NCBI GenBank assembly: GCA_001695595.3
Contig: MBPM02000043.1
Span: 496,001-560,000, forward strand
DNA length: 64,000 nucleotides
Origin: Plasmopara viticola
Lineage: Eukaryota > Oomycota > Peronosporomycetes > Peronosporales > Peronosporaceae
Reading direction: 5' to 3'
Part shown: piece by piece, positions 10,976-24,866 of the stretch
Layout of the letters: every line of letters begins with the position of its first letter
How positions within the stretch are numbered: the first letter of the stretch is position 1
The notes under the pieces: generated by a model
What the model saw: the letters and a program-made list of their open reading frames with translations, nothing else
Databases searched by the model: none
What the model was told of the DNA's origin: nothing
Made by a program: the position numbers and the translations under genes

Positions 10976-12101
10976 TATACGAAGTGATCAATTCAAGGGA
11001 TAATGGAAAGTGGCATTGATTTAAAAAAAGGCAAATTATCTTCGACTCATGTATCACTCACTCCTTGGTGTAGCAAATTCAGTATTCTTCGTACCAGTGT
11101 ACCGATCTTTCCTTGCTCGTTGGATACTCCCGTTTGTCCAGTCATTGAACGACTAGCCTGGCGACTGACTCTGCTCAAGGGTCTGGATCTATTATTGTAC
11201 TTACTTAGTACCTAGTTAAGCGGCTCGATGTTCAACCCATATTACAGCTAGCGAGCAATGAAGCTTTTGGTTTAGTACATCTTCTGATCGCATGATGGAT
11301 GCCACATGTGGATCTTCCGTTCTGCAACAAAGACGATGGTCGAAACTGGCTTTGCTGTCAGCAATGTAATTGCCCGACAGGCATATAAAATCAGGACGTA
11401 TTTGACACCTTCGGTATTTGATCGCAAATCTATCTTACTACGCGTTGGCGCAATTCCTGTCATTTCGACTAATTGAACATGTTTTACCCGTAAGCTAAGG
11501 GTCAATAACGGGGTTACAAGTACAATAATACCTGGCATGTAAGTGTCAGCTTTGTAAGTACCTAATGATTTAAACTTCGGATACTAGCACACAATGAACC
11601 AACTCGATACCGCAGTATCGCGCGGTGTCCCGTTTTATGTATCACCTCGACGTCATAAATCTACGTACAGGCAGTAATCCTATGGCTAGAACAAAGCAAC
11701 GGCAATATCATGAGCCAGCCCAAAGCTGTTGGCGCTTCGTCCCTTCCACTCCAGCCTCTTGGGCAAAACTAGCTGTGAGCTCAGCATCTGTCGTGCCTTC
11801 AAATAATGTCGCTTAGGTGTTCGAGCTTTCCGCGCTACCTCGAGCTACATTTTGCGCAGAGAGCGCCTCATCGTGACGGTTGATTTGCTTTTGATCTGTT
11901 GGCACAACAAATATCAATAGCCCGAAAAACTCGCCTCTGATACCCGGTTTAAGACAAACAAATAAACTTCACAACTTAATGCGTGATGCTCACTCTTTGT
12001 TATTGAGCAAAACCTTCTATTTGGAACTTTCAGAATTCAAGTTTGTAGCAAAAAATCCTAATCGCGATTAAATCATATAGAGAATACTGCTCAAGTTGCG
12101 T

Positions 12102-12132
<31 letters not shown>

Positions 12133-12308
12133 TACTTCTGATCATATCGCAAAATACCCGCACCCATTCTTCATCGCAGGTAAAAATCTACCGGGTTACA
12201 ATGATCGATCTTTCGTTCGATTTAGTTAGCATTGTAAGCGCAGCACGAGGCCTAAGCAGACGCAATAGCAACCATACTGAAGAGAACTACGTTCGTGCCA
12301 AATGAATG
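10976..12308. repeat. Duplicated upstream block U of effector copy A
   Basis: Sequence upstream of the copy A start. It matches 26925-28224 (copy B) over its length, parts of the C/D spacer (39443-40359) and 61510-62177 inverted (copy F). The effector initiator-like CCACTTTCCA is still present on the minus strand near 11005-11014, but the following FPR half is changed. No intact gene is seen. Confidence 0.65.
12102..12132. repeat. AT dinucleotide microsatellite
   Basis: A run of TA/AT repeats interrupted by one 'ac' near 12117. The paralogous block near 28.05 kb has only a short 'tatataata', so the repeat expanded in this copy. Confidence 0.85.
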
Positions 12309-14245
12309 CTAGAGCACACGCACACTTGGAGTGGTAATGAGGGCCTGTATCATTTAAACCGGTATGCATCATGAGGGTTTTCTTGGACCTCCCAAATTGC
12401 GGTATTATCACGAAAATACGTAAAATCAAAATTTATCAATATTGTACTAAATAAAAACACATTTTCTAGACTGCACTCTTTGTTTAAAATATACCAGGAA
12501 CAGTGAATGTTGTCCACCAAGAACCCTTAGCTTTCATTACGCCTCCTCTGTGCAAGGCACTCTATGACCCCGTTCACGTAGTAGCACTTCATAAACAATT
12601 CCCCGCCTACGTGGGAAATGTCTACCAAAAAACGCTCGAAAGTCCGCTTGAAAGTCCTGCAATAGAACGTTCCAGCTTTTACAACCGCCGACTTACATCG
12701 GCTAGATGAGGTGGCTGCATTCACAGCCCTTCCTGCTGTGAAGCAGCCAAAACGCATCACGGCACCCAAGCTATATGGAGTGCTCTAGGGTCCAAGCACG
12801 CAGCTGTAGCGGGCCCAAGCCAGCAAAAGTCGTTGGTCTTACGTCCGAAGAAAAAATAGACAAAGAAATATTTGTTTAATGCGACAAAAATAGCTACAGA
12901 AGCGGACATGACTACAAACAATACGGTACACGAAGTGTTTGCACTACTTGAGATTTATAGAAAGAAAGATAGGAGATCACCCGTGAAATCACTCCATCTT
13001 AGGAGCGTTTTGCACATAAAGAACCAATCAACTCGCTCGCGCTTCCTTATTAGTGAAGAAAGGCCTATGCTCAGACTCTACCTCTCGGACTAGTCGAAGT
13101 GATTTTGTTCATGGATGAACTCGAGTTGGCCCGCTATAGAGAACGAAGAAATTTATATAGCTTCCAAATAAATGTACAGCCACAAAAAAGTCTCGCTTCT
13201 TTAATATGTCGTATGAGGTCATATTTTGGGTGTGAACAGAGTAGTATCCGTGAGCTTGCTGACTCAAATTAGTCCCTCAGATTTGAGCATTGCAAGCACA
13301 CCAAAATCCGCTATTATGGTATATGGCCGTGCCTACCCCTAAAGAAAGCGGCAAGGAAAATTACCGTCGCATTTTTTTACCACGCTCTCAAAGCCATAGA
13401 TATACCGAAAGACAGTAGGGGCAGAAATACTCTCCAGAAAAGAAGCAAATCTCCATAATGGGTACCGAACATATAAGCTTAGGCCTTGAATGCTTGATAG
13501 CTCTTGAAAGCAAGTTATCCATCGGTGAGCCGCTGGCTGTATACACAAGCGCTCGAAATAAAAAAACAATTTGAGTTTTGGTAGACTTCGGCTTGTCGTA
13601 AAACTTGGCGCGCCGGCAAACTGCCACTGCTATTTATCATCGTTTTGACTTGGCTAATGGTTTCAGACTTTTTTTGTTCGAAGCACCTAATTGAATAGTC
13701 GAAGAACTTGACAGCACAGATGTCTTGCCATGGACTGGTATAAAAGATCTAGAGAATGCCGTAAATAGAATAAATGAGCCTCGGATCAGTTGGCGGTGAA
13801 AGGCCATGGATACAAATCGAGCAACAGGGCTTTGGTAAGTAGTGTTCCTACTCTGACAGCTACATACCCAACAATGAGTGAAGATTCAAAGACAGAGGTT
13901 TTCTGCCAATGTAGACGTGAAAACGTCTTCACAATTATTCTTAGCGAGTGGAAAGCTCCGCTGGTAGCAACGGCTGATAAAGACGCTCGAGATAGCGTAA
14001 GAACGTTAAGAGGGTTGTATGTCACGACGCCAAAAAGTGCGTAATCGCAAGTGATGTGCACGGTAGATGCGTAAATCGCAAGTGATGTGCACGGTAGGAT
14101 TGATGACGTTGGGCCATTAATTATAAGTAAGATAGCTCTACAAGAAAAGTGCGCGAAGTGTGATACATTTGGAATCCTCGAGTAATGCGGACGACTTTGT
14201 GAATTGCGAAGGAACTTTATCCAGAACAAATTAGCAGTGGATCAG
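12309..14245. repeat. Duplicated block Z, copy 1
   Basis: Degenerate sequence shared with 32448-33850 and 43310-45211. Good anchors are 'gcacacgcacacttggagtgg' near 12315 (shared with 32465) and 'tagtagcactt' near 12580 (shared with 32692). Open frames in it are not conserved between copies and carry no domain I recognise. Confidence 0.6.
14038..14098 (+). repeat. Two-unit tandem repeat of about 30 bp
   Basis: Unit 1 is 14038-14067 and unit 2 is 14068-14098. Both contain 'tcgcaagtgatgtgcacggt' and differ by one inserted A plus the final base. It appears to be a recent slippage duplication. Confidence 0.85.
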
Positions 14246-15300
14246 CTGTCGTGTCACAGCAAGGTACTGAACTTATAGCTGAGTCAAAAGCCAGATATAA
14301 CTAAGATATAGCTTATCAAAAAGACATTACTTCTTTTGATGGTTTAATATGCATCCTTCGTTTAAATGAACTCGTATCCTCGGCTGCGTCTTAATGAAAT
14401 GTGTGTGCATAGCCGCTTAAAGGAGTCGCTACTTAAGGCTAGTTTTGAGGTCATGAGAACAAATAGCTGGTACTTTATCACTGTGAAAGTATATGAATGC
14501 ATTCTCAATTAGTGTGCTTTTAAGTAAAGAGAAAACCAAATTGCTTTTGATAGTACGCAAAAAGGCTCCTGTGGGTACCTCTCTGGCTTTGTCAGAAAAA
14601 AAGCCGTCTGAAATCATTTGCAGCAATTATTCAATTGCGTGTTACTGTACTTTGATAAGAAAAGCAAAGTTAATGTATCTTTATAGGAGACACATAAAAC
14701 CGAGATTGTATGTGAAAAGGCAACTTCTCGTTTTTTGCATGGAGCAACTTTATACGCGACCAGGCATCGAGGTCTACACAGGTGAAGTTACGATTACATC
14801 TACAGGTTTCGCGCCTCTTGCGAATGATTTAGACCACACATCAATGCGGACGACAGTATATGAACTGCACTTGACTTCGCAAATGACAAGCTGATCGTCT
14901 TCGCGAAATATAACTTTCGCGTTTAATACAAATTTGGCTAGCTGTATGTGCTAGCCGACGCGCTTGCGTGCGAGCCATACTATGAGATGACCTACATCAG
15001 CAGAAAAAAAACTTTATCGACAAACGGATTTGTCAGGCACGCGATAAACGTCAATTTAGAGTTCTCTGTATAATTTTGCGGTTGTCACAAGCGTTGCAGT
15101 CCGCTTCCAGCACTTCCTGCAGATGCCAAAGCAGATTTGATGAATTAGGTCGGCGATCGACTATATCTGGGGCTTCGTCCGAGCGTCAAACGATTACATC
15201 AGAGACTGAGGTCATCTATATATTGATAGCGGGTAAGATGCTATGTCTAAATTAGTATCGACGCGTTTGAAAAGCAGAGCGGAGCCCGACCTTGTACAAG
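14246..15300 (+). pseudogene. Ty3/gypsy pol relic (RNase H end), copy 1
   Basis: Frame reading from 14900 gives FAKYNFRV, then after stops VLADALACEPYYEMTYI. This matches the conserved C-terminal end of gypsy RNase H (pattern FFAEYNF..., NVLADALSRRPDYE). The same relic occurs at about 50505-50830. Stops and indels show it is long dead. Homology between the two copies continues to about 15250 ('cttccagcacttcctg'). The rest of the element is not recognisable. Confidence 0.7.
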
Positions 15301-18300
15301 CAATTACAGAGCTTTCTTAAAAAAACAAAAGCTTTGTTGCCGAGGCCAACATCACAATCTGTTTATCTCGCTTTTCAGAGTGCTGGTCGAGTACGAAAAC
15401 TTAGGATGTAGACAATAATACAGACATAGTCTGCATCTGACGCAATAGCTGGCACTGTACCTAAATTCATGATCGATAAAACACAACTTTCCGATCCAAT
15501 TTTATTTGACTAGTGTTGTGCCATACAACCATGCTGACGGATTTGCTGTGCCATTGCTTTATAGCATACTTGTCCGAACCTTAAGCTAAAGCAATTTTTA
15601 TGGCTCAAATATTAGTGGGGTAACTTTTCCAACTGTTGGACTCGTAATGACCGATACTCTGGCTTGACTCTATTGCAACTAACGCACCTAAACCAATCAA
15701 GATGTCGCTAGTGTTACTAATGTTTAAGTGCTCCTTGCATTGTATGACTAAAGGACTTTGTTGATGGCGACACATGCTGCGCATTATGTTTTTGGAGAAT
15801 TACAGCTTTATATGAAGCATCAAATTTATTTGCCCTTGTACATACAAAACGCATCTACTCCACGTCAGAAATTCTAAAAGTGATCTTTGTCACATCCATC
15901 TGCTTAATAGTCATTTTTCTTGCAGACGGCTCACACTTTCTGCCCATATCACATCCGATTCAGCACCCTGCTTAACATTAGCTGAACTCAATCACAGCAC
16001 CTGTTAGTAACTTTTCTAGCTTACCGTATTGGCGTCTTAGTTTTCATATAGTATTTACTCACTGCATGTACGGCGCGCTTTGATTTAAATCGCTTTTAAA
16101 TAACGTACAAGCACATTTTGCTAAATAATGTCTTTGAATACCCATTGCTTGAAGTCAAGCGCTAAGAGGATTGTCAGATAATGCAAGCGTAGTACTGCAT
16201 GTGCGGAATCTCAAGGCAGCCATAAAGGGATGCGATCGTCTCAACAAGTTTGTATGCAGCGTTGCGGGAAACCGGATTCTGATCTCATCCTAAAAAGGGA
16301 TAAGCACTAATCATCAGACCAAGCATGTATCACACTGTTTGACACAATTTTGTCATGCAGAGCATTTCAAGCCTTAGACCAAACAGCCACAAAATAATTT
16401 GAAATGGAAGTACGTTATCTCTGAATCGCACGGCAGGAGGATAAATAGAAGTTGTCTCTAGCGTCCGAACAAATTTCGCTAGCGTTACTTAAATCTTGAT
16501 GGACAGCGCAAGATCGTCTAGTTGCAGCTTTGTCGCATTAATAATTTAATAAAACGTCTGCACAGCTTGCATGTTCGTGTCACTTGGCTCACTCTATGCA
16601 TGATCGGAGAGATATCACTAGTGTGGATCCAATTCTTTGTTCAATATACTCGCTATGTCTTTGAACGGCTGACGCTCTATTTACTTCCTCGATGCCTCTC
16701 GCTAATAAAAAAAGGCCTACTGCGCTACCGCTGCATCTGTTTGCTGCATATGGACGAGTGCATTGGCTTGTTTACAAGACCTTCCTAGTGGTTCTTGCCA
16801 TCGGTCTTAAGAATCTGAGGGTGTGCTTGATTGCGCCATTCGAGCTCTTTAATGACGGGCTGTCGTAGCTTCATGCTTAAAGAAGCGTGAATTTGATCTT
16901 TGACCTGCATTCTTTTCTTGAAGCCAATACGAGTCACCAATCGTTATTTGGGAGTCTCCAAGAGCTAGCATTAGACTTAACTTAAAAGCCTAATGCAATT
17001 GTTATGTATAAGGTAAACAGAGCTTTTCCTTGGTGTTACTAAATTTGCAAGTTAGGAGACGTGATACAGCTGCTGACTAACAGGATATATCTGCTGATAT
17101 GCATAAGCGGCGATATTAAAATCATGTACTCCTTCGATTATCATATCGGTGATAGACACTGCAAACTGTATACAACACTCAACTTGTGAGACATGGTATG
17201 GTAATGTCATAAGTGTGGCAAACACTGAATACGTATGACACTTTTGCAATGAGACAGGCGATTTACAGAAGCCCGCAATACAGCTAAATTAGCCCCAGAG
17301 CATATTCCGATATATAGACAAAAATTAGGCCACCCGACTGCCTCGCGATTAACAATTAGCACATCGTCAAAGTTTAATGCTGATAATCACTTTAAGACAC
17401 GATTTAAGCTGACCATGTTCGAGCATCACACGACCCATCAGTAATGCTGCCGAATGACGACTCGATTTTCTTTACCAAGAACACATTAGGAAAACAAGGC
17501 CTTAGCTCTTATAACAAATTTAGCTTACCATAACTGCGAATATGGTGAGTCACCCCCTTGACAAAATGCAAGTCCTATTTGTGAGTCTACAGGTCGGTCA
17601 ACTTGATTAACGGAGCCTTTAAATATTTTTTTTTGCAAACATCACGTTCAGCTGATACTAGCTCTTGCGAATCGATGACACAAATCCCTCGCGCTCGCGT
17701 AGGACCGCTGTACTATTTACACACTCCACAATCCATTACAGATTTTTGATTGAGCGACAGTTCTGGACGAGTCTCATCTTACCGAAAAAAAATTCATGAG
17801 ACACAGGAACTGGAGGTGCTCTTGGAATAAGTGTTGGTATATACAGCCCCGCGGATGATTCCATGTTCGTATCTACCGAACCAACTGTGAATGTCCCTGG
17901 CATTAAGTCCCCGTCTCCGCAAAAGCCCATTGTGGCGGTTTAAGTGTCAATTTATTGGTCCCGCGCGAAGTATCTTCATAACATTATTGAGCACGATGAC
18001 GGCGCAAAGAGCAGAGGCTGATTTGAAGCTCACATCTCACGAGACGTCTAAAATAAGTAGAAACGCTTTTAGCACAAGTGAAGAGTATAATATTTTACCT
18101 TTTTGGATCGTACATTTCACAGCTAAGCAAAGTCGGTGCGTGAATAGAGCAAAAACTTTAATACAAATTTGCTTGGGTAAAGAATAGAATTTGGCAGCGA
18201 ACACGTTCTTCTTCTACACTTTATGGCCCGCACCACCATGCTCCCGTGATACACTGCTTCAAGGAGGACATTTAGATAAGCTCAGCTCGCGATCTCCGCG

Positions 18301-19660
18301 CTCGTAAGCCTCGTGATGGTAAGCATGGTAAAATATAAAGATGCTGATCATTATAATCAAAAGCATCTTCATAATTTAATGATATCCTCAAGCTTTTGGG
18401 TTCGACAAATTGCATAAATGGTGGGTTTAACGTCAAGCCTCGTGCCTTTGGGGATAAAATCCGGTAATAAGAAAATTTTGACAGCGAGCTTTTGTGCCAG
18501 AGGCTTCTTTGCGGCCATATTGATTAATTAGAGTTGTGAATTATTGGAAGAGAGAGAACGGTATGCGCGCGATCCTTGCCACGATGATAAATGAGGCTCT
18601 TTCAGTACCTCCCTTGTCCGAGCGCATAAATGGTAAGAATTCGAACGGACTACCCACGGCACTGTTTTTGTCTCAAATCCCGAAGCTAATTTTAGTGCAG
18701 TGACACCTGTGTTCGTCGAGCCAATCTGTTTCGAAATTGACTCGATCATCGTTTGAGGATCCAGCCGAACGGCAGCCTTCTTTTCCGCCTCTTTGTTTGT
18801 TGCGATCACCAAGTTGCTGTGTACCCTCTTCCTTGTAAGAGAGGATGTTACGGGCCGTTACATAAAGCATAGTCTTTGTAACAAAAGATAATAGAGCCTT
18901 TAAATAATTTTAGCTCCCTTTGCACAAAAGGCTTCCTATCGGTTTTAAATATCGGTCTTCATACTGACATAATTTGAAGATTACCCAAATGGATATGTTC
19001 CCTGCCAGATTACAGAATCAACAGAGTGTATAAACTACATTATTGGTGAATCCAAGAATAGGATAAGCAATGTATCAAATACGTCGGTCTTGCAACCGCA
19101 TTCTATTGCAAGGGTCGACCATTTTGGAACCAGAGATTTCCCACCAAAGAATTCGAGACTTTCTTGTACACTTCCTTAGTGGAAGGAGGTATGGAACCCT
19201 ATGAAACTGTGCTACATAATATAATCCAAATTAGGGTGATATTCACGGGTATATAATCCCTCACATCCTTAACGCTGGTGTTGTGCTACCTTAACACTAT
19301 CTTTCATTAGATCATTTCCATTCGACATATTCTGTACTTCGTACAAAACGCTTTCAGTGCTGTTTGAGCGAGAAAAGTGCGAAAGTCATCACTATCCATA
19401 CAAAAGTATTGTGAAAGATGAGGTCAACGAACTCAGATTTTTTTTCGATATGATTTAAATACAGGCCCTAAGAAGATTACGGGCAAGCTGTAATACTTTC
19501 TCATGGCGATCTTAACATCTTCCATCCCTATGACATAGTAAATTCGGGCCTCACACTCAGTAAATTAAGGGCAAATTAAAATAGAGAATGTCGAGCACAC
19601 GAGACCGCAAACTAAGCCTGGAGCGCTATCGTTGTACATAAGGGTTGAACTCAAAATCCG
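15301..19660. other. No recognisable gene
   Basis: About 4.3 kb of AT-rich sequence. Open frames here (for example 16522-16788, 17891-18187, 18528-18812 minus) are short, and I find no domain, leader or paralogue for them in the window. It lies between duplicated block sets A and B. Confidence 0.6.
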
Positions 19661-19860
19661 AAGTAAGAAAGTCCAACCATTCTGTCTATAGCCCCGCATC
19701 GATAACAATACACACTTCAATGTGTTGCCTCAGAACACGTGCCCGTTTACTTAGTCACTAAGTCAATCGGCCCTTACTTGAAAGAAGATCGGAAATCTAG
19801 ATAAAACTGCTCAAAAGTCTAAAGCTTGCATCTCTTCACGTGTCCCCTACCCAAGTCTAC

Positions 19861-20270
19861 ATGCTGCCAGTAAAGCTCTTATAAGCCTCGATTTCGTAGA
19901 AAATAGTTTCAACGACGGCTCCCATGAAAATTGTCTGGACTAGGGCCCATACAGAATTTATAGACACATGCACCAACAATGATTTGGCCATCGGCGCCGA
20001 CGGATGGGACCACGATAGCTACGGATCATCTAGAAACGTCTGTGTGGCCCAAGTAACTGACGGTGACTGCTTTAATGAGGCGTGCTGTGCCCTACAATGT
20101 ATAGGTGCAAGGCAGGACATCCCGAAAGCTTTTCTCCTGTCAAAAAATGTAAAATGTGAAGACAAGAAATATACTATTGACATAGTACCCAAGGCACTTG
20201 CACTAAATCTACTACATCGTCGTGGGTCACGCCCAACGCTTTGTAGTGCAGGAAGCGACGGTATGTGAGA
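19861..20270 (+). pseudogene. Decayed copy 2 of the cysteine-rich secreted protein family
   Basis: From the ATG at 19861 the frame begins MLPVKLL, like the MLVVKLL leader of the 60.9 kb copy, and then meets two stops. The same frame continues into a module with DTCTNND, GADGWDHD, NVCVAQVTDGDC and a shifted remainder. The leader and the first module are in one reading frame here, unlike the 60.9 kb copy. Several cysteines of the pattern are lost, including the one replaced in 'DSYGSS'. Module 2 survives only as a trace near 20155-20200. Confidence 0.8.
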
Positions 20271-20299
20271 CGATTTAAGTCGCTATTGAGAAACATTAC

Positions 20300-23200
20300 A
20301 GCCACAGAAAGGCTTTTTCTTCCAAAATGCTGTGGGTGGACAATGTATTAACTTTTTCGATACGCTTTCATGCATACAACCTCCAAACATTTTAACATAT
20401 AAACCAAATGATTACAACAAGTATTAGATGTACTGAGAATGCGCAATTAATTAAGTTATAGTAATTCTTTTAGATATAAATTTTTGATGTTACCGTAGAC
20501 ATATTTTAGGTTTATCGTAGCAAATACGATCTTAAACTACTAAAATACAAACACCACCTAAACATCCTTTCTGTGGCAGGAATAACTGTTGTAGTGTTGC
20601 CTTCAAAACAGCTGTTTAGGTAAATAATTCACCTACAAAGTACTTGAATCACGACTTAACAGTTTTGCTAATATGGATATACATGACGCAATATATAATA
20701 GTATCCGTGGACCAGCTGACTCAAGGGAGAGCATACAATCCATGTCAGTCACGAAATAGCACCCTTCGTTCCTTTGAGGGCATTATATTGCTGCCAAAAG
20801 TCTTGCGCTGAAGCGCTAGAGCGAGCTCCTCAGCTAGAAGCAAATAATGGACTGTAGCTGACACACACCATGGATGCTCATCTTTAAAAAAACTAGCAGT
20901 GGTGAGCTGCTAGCTGTACACATAAGGATATCATCCTATAAAGACCAACTCTAGTTTTGAAGAAGGACCGCTCGTCGCGAAATTTTGTGTGCCGGCAAAT
21001 GATTACGGTCGTCTAAAGCTGCTCGACTGTTTTTTTTACAGAGGGCCCCTTAAACAAGTTAGTTTTGGTTCGACTTGCTTATGAGGCGGACCTAAACGTC
21101 CTTCGAGACGAAATAAATCATTTGAACAATTAATAAATGGAGCAATTTTCGTAACATGGTCCCATATAACTTGTTGAGTGGCTAGAAAAGCACTGGATTG
21201 GTGAGGAAAAGCTATATGTGCCAGCGACTAAATCTCATGTAACGAAATTTACGCCTATATCCTGTTTTTCACACGGCTTCTTCTAGCAGGTTTACACCAA
21301 AAACGAATATGTAATGTATGGAACTAGGAACATTTTTACAAGGTAGACACGACGTCATTCAAGTTTTCCTAGCGAGATCGAAAACTCAAATTCTGCTGGC
21401 AGATTCTGCTAGAAGGCGCAAAGGATAACACCATTTACGTAATTAATCAGCTCTACAGAAGCTCATTCATCTTTAAGCTACAAAAATTCACGAGAATACC
21501 TTGGGTTTCACAAACGACCTCGTAGTTGACGGAAATTCCTTGGCTTCATGGATTACTGACCGATCAGCTGGTCGTTGTGTCACAACAAGTGTACTCCAAC
21601 TAGAAGCACCCAAAGTTACTGAGCCATAAAGAGCTCGAAGTTATCGATTTCTTATGATAAATCAGAAATATCTCAGGAGTGGTGCTATCAAAGATGGAAG
21701 CCCTTTTAAGAAGGAAGCACATCCATTGTTCCAGACGAAGGTGTCTTGGGGCAGATTTTATCGAATTCGGAGATTTGTCGGATATCAATGATGTTGTTTT
21801 ACAACGATTACTAAGACCTTTAATTTTAAAGACCCATCATGCCGAATAGGAAGACTAGACAAAAAATGGATATCTTGCCAGAATCGAAGTACAGTGCTAC
21901 AAGGCAATGGCCACTGCAGATCAGCAGCGTTAGCTCATTAAGTCTTCTTTGCCGAAAAGCTAAAGCATAACGTGATGCAAAAACGAGATTACTTTACCCG
22001 CTATAAACCCCTTATTAAATTGTGAACGGGGCAACAATTTCTGCAAATTTATCAGATACAGGAAGGACGTAATGCACACTGTTTGAAGCACCGAACGAGA
22101 GAGCCAGATATATCCCTTATGGCGGTAAGCACGCCTAGAGGCATGCTATGTCACAAGAATATAAAGGTGTCCCGTATTCGTGGGACCACTCTGTTACTTA
22201 CCGCGAGATCTGTTCGAAGCCCCCATTATTGGCTTGGCGCTTACAATAAGAACTTGATGAAAAAAGAATTATTGCTTCAGCGCGACCTGTACACACTTTA
22301 AAGCACCACATTGAATCATTCTTGGATGTTTCACCTAGCTTCGTAAGAATCGTGAAGACACATTGTACTGTTGCCACTGGGGTTGGATTTAAGATATCAT
22401 TTCGCGACTAGATGAATCCACAGCAAGTAACAAATCTTAATGCAATCACACAAGCCAAAGTTTTCCCGACCGTATGCGTATGTTCGGCTGGTGACTGCTC
22501 ACCACTGAGTTGTTCCGGCTTCAGCATAATACCAAGACAGCCTTAGAAGCGCTGATTATGGGTGCGGCTGTGATATTGCTTGCGCCATATATCTGTATGC
22601 GGCCGAAGAACCGCAAAGGACCCACGAGGCGTCCATTGCCTCAAATCTTGGATCGTAACGGCCTTCAAGAAGGCCTACAGAAGCGAATATAATTGCTTCT
22701 ACAACATCTTTGAACCAGACTAATTGTTTCACTTCTTAGCTCCCATTTCTTTTACAACATAATTCATATGCTGTCGAGCATAGTCGGGAGACCTCGACAT
22801 CACGCCATTAAAATAAAAAGTAGCAGCTCGTACGCGACCGAACGTATACGCTTGGAATTGCTCTATGGGTCGATTAGGTATCACTCCTCGGCTTCTTTGG
22901 GGCATTTAAGACCTATGAGTAGGAAGTAAACTCCTTTGACCGGAATCCATGATGATCACTAATAAATTGACTATCACGAGTCGTAGCGCAACGATCTAAG
23001 CTCCCTCAAGAACTCTTATTAATTTGCGAAGAGGTTCGGGATCGACAGGCTGTCCAGCGTGGGCAGCTTCATAAGATGCGATTCCTTAGGGCTTATCATT
23101 TACCTGCCTGATTATGGGCACGAATGGCCATCTTTATAGCAAGATCAAACCCAGAGGTAGCGCTTTTAAGAGGAGTAGTTGGCCCCATTAAGGCTTGAAG

Positions 23201-23620
23201 ATCCAAATGCCTTTTCAGGTGCAACACGTGCAATGTTGGATGCGTCGACATCGCTTTAATGAAATCAATGACACATGCCTATAGAAGTTTTTATGGAACG
23301 GTGTTGCATCTTGCTCGTAGATACCAAACGTATCATTCTGAGCTGCAAGTCTGAATCAATTTAAAATACTCTATTCTTGTTGTAAACTTTATAATTCTTT
23401 CCGTACATGTTAGAGCTGAGCCAAAATAGCTTTATCTTTTTTCGAGGTCTAAACGAATTCCTTGGTGGATGCAATGTTGCTGAGGACATAATCTCCACTG
23501 CCAAAAACACAAATTGATTGATACTGGCGTAAAATTCATTTTTCATACGATATACTCATCCATAGCCGTTTTGAAGGAAATAAGCTGACTTTCCAATTTC
23601 ATTTTCGGCCACTTCAGAGA
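20300..23620. repeat. Duplicated block X, copy 2
   Basis: Similar to 500-3480 through anchors at 20930-21010, 21583-21760, 21900-21960 and 22085-22165. The copies differ by many small indels. No intact gene is seen. Confidence 0.5.
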
Positions 23621-24866
23621 GTTTGAGGTCACGAAGCAATTAATTCTTGCTTTTCATCTCTGCCTCTACCCTTCTTCCGTATCGTTGGGGCAATCGTCGA
23701 TGAAGGTATTTCATGTCGGACCTTTGCCCCATAAAATCGCCACGGACTTCCCATCTTGACGATTGAAGAGTTTACATAGCCAGTAGGGCGGGCGAAAATT
23801 TGACACCTATTATAGCTTACCCTCGATCGAAGAAGCCGTTTTGACTTGATTGTCTCTAACATCAGGCATCTTTGCTGTCTGAACACCAGGCGAGTGTTTG
23901 CATGAGCGCTCCTTTTTGGCAAGAAAATGCTTTCATATAAAAGAAGCCTCAAAAGAATGGTAGCTTGGTGCACTTATTCGTTGTTGTATCGGAGATACTT
24001 CGAAGGATACCAAAATGGATATTAATTCTGTCTATGATTACATCGTCATTCTTAGTGCTAATACATAACAAAAGAAAAATATATATTGAGAAAAATATCG
24101 TATCAAATTAATTAGTCTTTAAATCGGGAATAGATGACGGCCGTTCGCCGGAAGATCCGAAATTATTCTGCACGTTTCCTCCTTGAAACATAATTATTGT
24201 CCCTTTTACCTCAATTTTTTTATTATCTACTTAGTAATCAGCACAACTAACTAACTACAATTGTTTAATCTCGATTGCTAAACACGTACTGTTGCAAGGT
24301 CTCGTTCGTATTTGCGGACGCCGTAATTTTTTTCTTAGCACTAGCATTCAAGTTGATGTCAGTGACATACGTCGAATAATGCGCTTGTTTATCGACCACC
24401 ATCGTAGCTAGGCTGTATAGCTTCGTATCCTTGAAACTTTATAAACAAGATCCCCTTGTGCGTCACGACGTCTCGCACAAACAACGTGGCCTTACGCTAA
24501 TGGCATAGCTCGGTGTCGCGTGCGTGTACATGAATATCTCACGTGCTCCCATGTCGATCGATCTTCCTAGATTTTTGTTAAGGTACAATAATGACTTAGT
24601 CACAGCGCGAGCATATACTTAAGATCATTAAAGATCTTTATGGCGCAAGTGGCACATGGCAAATATCGACCAAAACGTACGAAAAGATCATTGAATGCCA
24701 ACAATTAGAGTCTTATTATCATGCACGTTTGCCTTCGCGGTCGAGCCACATTTGGAGATAAATTATTAAATTCTGCTGAAAAGTGATTATAAACAAACCC
24801 GAACCATCAGAGACCAATAATAAAATCATAGTTAACATCAAACGAAATGTATTAATTTTTTAAGCC
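23621..24866 (-). repeat. Duplicated 3' flank of effector copy B
   Basis: Matches 3' flanks of copies A and C. The stretch 23680-23950 also recurs at 36230-36480. On the minus strand it reads as a broken frame without a domain I can name. No intact gene is seen. Confidence 0.5.

Noticed and set aside
12096..12305. Small protein beginning in the AT microsatellite
   Set aside because: The first residues are encoded by the TA repeat, which is absent from the paralogous block near 28.05 kb.
13786..14229. Minus-strand open frame of 147 codons
   Set aside because: The paralogous sequence at 44.7-45.15 kb does not keep this frame, and no domain or leader is visible. It is part of block Z.
23629..23973. 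Minus-strand open frame of 114 codons near effector B
   Set aside because: The matching sequence at 36230-36480 is broken in this frame, so it is probably a remnant and not a current gene. The family could not be identified.
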